Shown here: piece by piece, positions 63,303 through 64,000 of the stretch
How the letters are laid out: each line of letters begins with the position of its first letter
Position numbering within the stretch: position 1 is the stretch's first letter
Assembly: GCF_003046795.1 (NCBI RefSeq)
Contig: NZ_PZKN01000002.1
Span: 124,001-188,000, forward strand
Reading direction: 5' to 3'
DNA: 64,000 nt
Source of the DNA: Desulfonatronum sp. SC1
Lineage (GTDB): Bacteria; Desulfobacterota; Desulfovibrionia; Desulfovibrionales; Desulfonatronaceae
Notes under the pieces: generated by a model
The model's database searches: none
What the model saw: the letters and a program-made list of their open reading frames with translations, nothing else
What the model was told of the DNA's origin: nothing
Position numbers and translations under genes: made by a program

Positions 63303-64000
63303 TTACGCCTTGCGGTACACCGTCGGCGCCACCTGAATCAGGCCGAGATCCATCCCGGCAAGGCTTTCCGAGTGGCCGATGACCAAGTGTCCCCAAGGCT
63401 GCAAATGCTCCAGAAAATTGCGGATCAGGCGCTCTTGAACATCCCGCTCGAAGTAGATCATCACGTTTCGGCAAAAAATGAGGTCCATGGGTTCGCGAAA
63501 ATTGAACCGTTCCATGAAGTTCAAACGGCGAAAGCGGATCTTTTCTCGTAACCCGGGAATAATCCGGATCAGCTTCTTCGTTCGGTCCTTGCTGCGCAAC
63601 AAATATTTCTTATGCAAAACCCTGGGGATTGAGTGGAGCTTGTCGTCCGGATAAACGCCCTTGGCCGCCCGTTCCAGGACCTGGGTGTTGATGTCCGTGG
63701 CCAGGATGAACCAGCGAAAAAGCGGATGCTGTTCCTGGAACTCAGCCAGGACCATGGTCAACGTGTAAGGCTCCTCACCGGACGAACATCCCGCGCTCCA
63801 GACCGCCAACTCCCGTGCATGACCGAAGCGTTGCCACCAGGTCGGCAGAACAGTGGAAGTCAGATACTGAAAATGGTGCGGTTCGCGAAAAAAACTGGTG
63901 GTGTTGGTGCTCAGGGCGTCGATCAGGTGCGGGATCTCGTTCTCCGTGCCTTGAGGACTGAAGACGTATTCGCAGTAGTCATAGTACTCGGAATAATTCA
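63303..64000 (-). CDS. cheR: CheR-type chemotaxis methyltransferase, C-terminal part (start outside window)
   Basis: 232 residues in frame to the window edge; about 50 N-terminal residues are missing. Visible: end of the N-terminal domain (NYSEYYDYCEYVF), the CheR linker STNTTSFFREPHHFQYL, SAM motif I WSAGCSSGEEPYTL, IDINTQVLERA-like motif II, and DLIFCRNVMIYFERDVQERL. The C-terminus ends shortly after the catalytic core, with no TPR extension. Different from the CheR fragment at the left edge. It lies 107 bp upstream of the tRNA cluster on the same strand. Confidence 0.95.
   Translation of the reverse strand, partial: NYSEYYDYCEYVFSPQGTENEIPHLIDALSTNTTSFFREPHHFQYLTSTVLPTWWQRFGHARELAVWSAGCSSGEEPYTLTMVLAEFQEQHPLFRWFILATDINTQVLERAAKGVYPDDKLHSIPRVLHKKYLLRSKDRTKKLIRIIPGLREKIRFRRLNFMERFNFREPMDLIFCRNVMIYFERDVQERLIRNFLEHLQPWGHLVIGHSESLAGMDLGLIQVAPTVYRKA

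Overview
The window looks like a chromosomal segment of a sulfate-reducing deltaproteobacterium of the order Desulfovibrionales (Desulfonatronum-like is a tentative guess from overall protein character). The evidence is a full-length DsrC with its two C-terminal cysteines, a polar-flagellum fliC-fliD-fliS set with sigma-28 and sigma-54 promoter matches, an Fe-S type PurF, and GC-rich codon use with long antisense open frames. Most of the segment is core genome. No CRISPR array, complete insertion sequence, prophage or rRNA was seen.

Layout. 1-2.2 kb: start of a CheR gene (cut by the window edge) behind a HEAT-repeat protein. 2.4-2.7 kb: tRNA-Arg(ACG) and tRNA-Leu(GAG), each with a terminator. 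2.7-6.5 kb: secG, tpiA, pgk, rimI-like and an inositol-monophosphatase family gene, all minus. 6.5-12.1 kb: a lipoprotein, two small uncharacterised genes (one a zinc-ribbon/Yip1 membrane protein), then fliS, fliD and flagellin. 12.4-18.2 kb: a tight minus-strand series of a 586-residue unknown, gcvT, rsmE, a zinc-ribbon acidic protein and rarA. 18.4-21.6 kb: a lipid A acyltransferase-like gene, tRNA-Arg(TCT), an EamA transporter and a PHP-domain protein, with dispersed palindromic repeats between them.

21.8-31.4 kb is a signalling block: a diguanylate cyclase response regulator with its hybrid kinase (whose receiver domain carries an in-frame insertion of repeat DNA), a nucleoside-recognition membrane protein, an XRE-HTH/PAS/GAF protein with no kinase, an MCP and CheW. 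31.9-44 kb, plus strand: carB, purF, kdsD, a YkgJ cysteine-cluster protein, PBP1A, CheX, a D,D-carboxypeptidase, glnB and a Uma2 gene. 44-46 kb: argD and dut (minus). 46-52.5 kb: alpha-glucan phosphorylase, PaaK, a small membrane protein, ilvE and a periplasmic cyclophilin (plus), closed by a large terminator hairpin. 52.6-53.3 kb: a HigBA-like toxin-antitoxin pair.

53.4-59.3 kb holds a four-gene overlapping ABC-type module (secreted protein, atypical ATPase, permease, large membrane protein). It is divergent from a P1B-type metal ATPase that is translationally overlapped with a MarR regulator. 59.6-62.9 kb holds dsrC behind its own promoter, next to a YcaO-TPR fusion and a protein-methyltransferase-like gene. 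This is the neighbourhood with most promise for an undescribed modification or sulfur-handling system. The window ends with a tRNA Gly-Cys-Gly cluster and the 3' part of a second CheR.

All assignments come from reading motifs. No database search was run.
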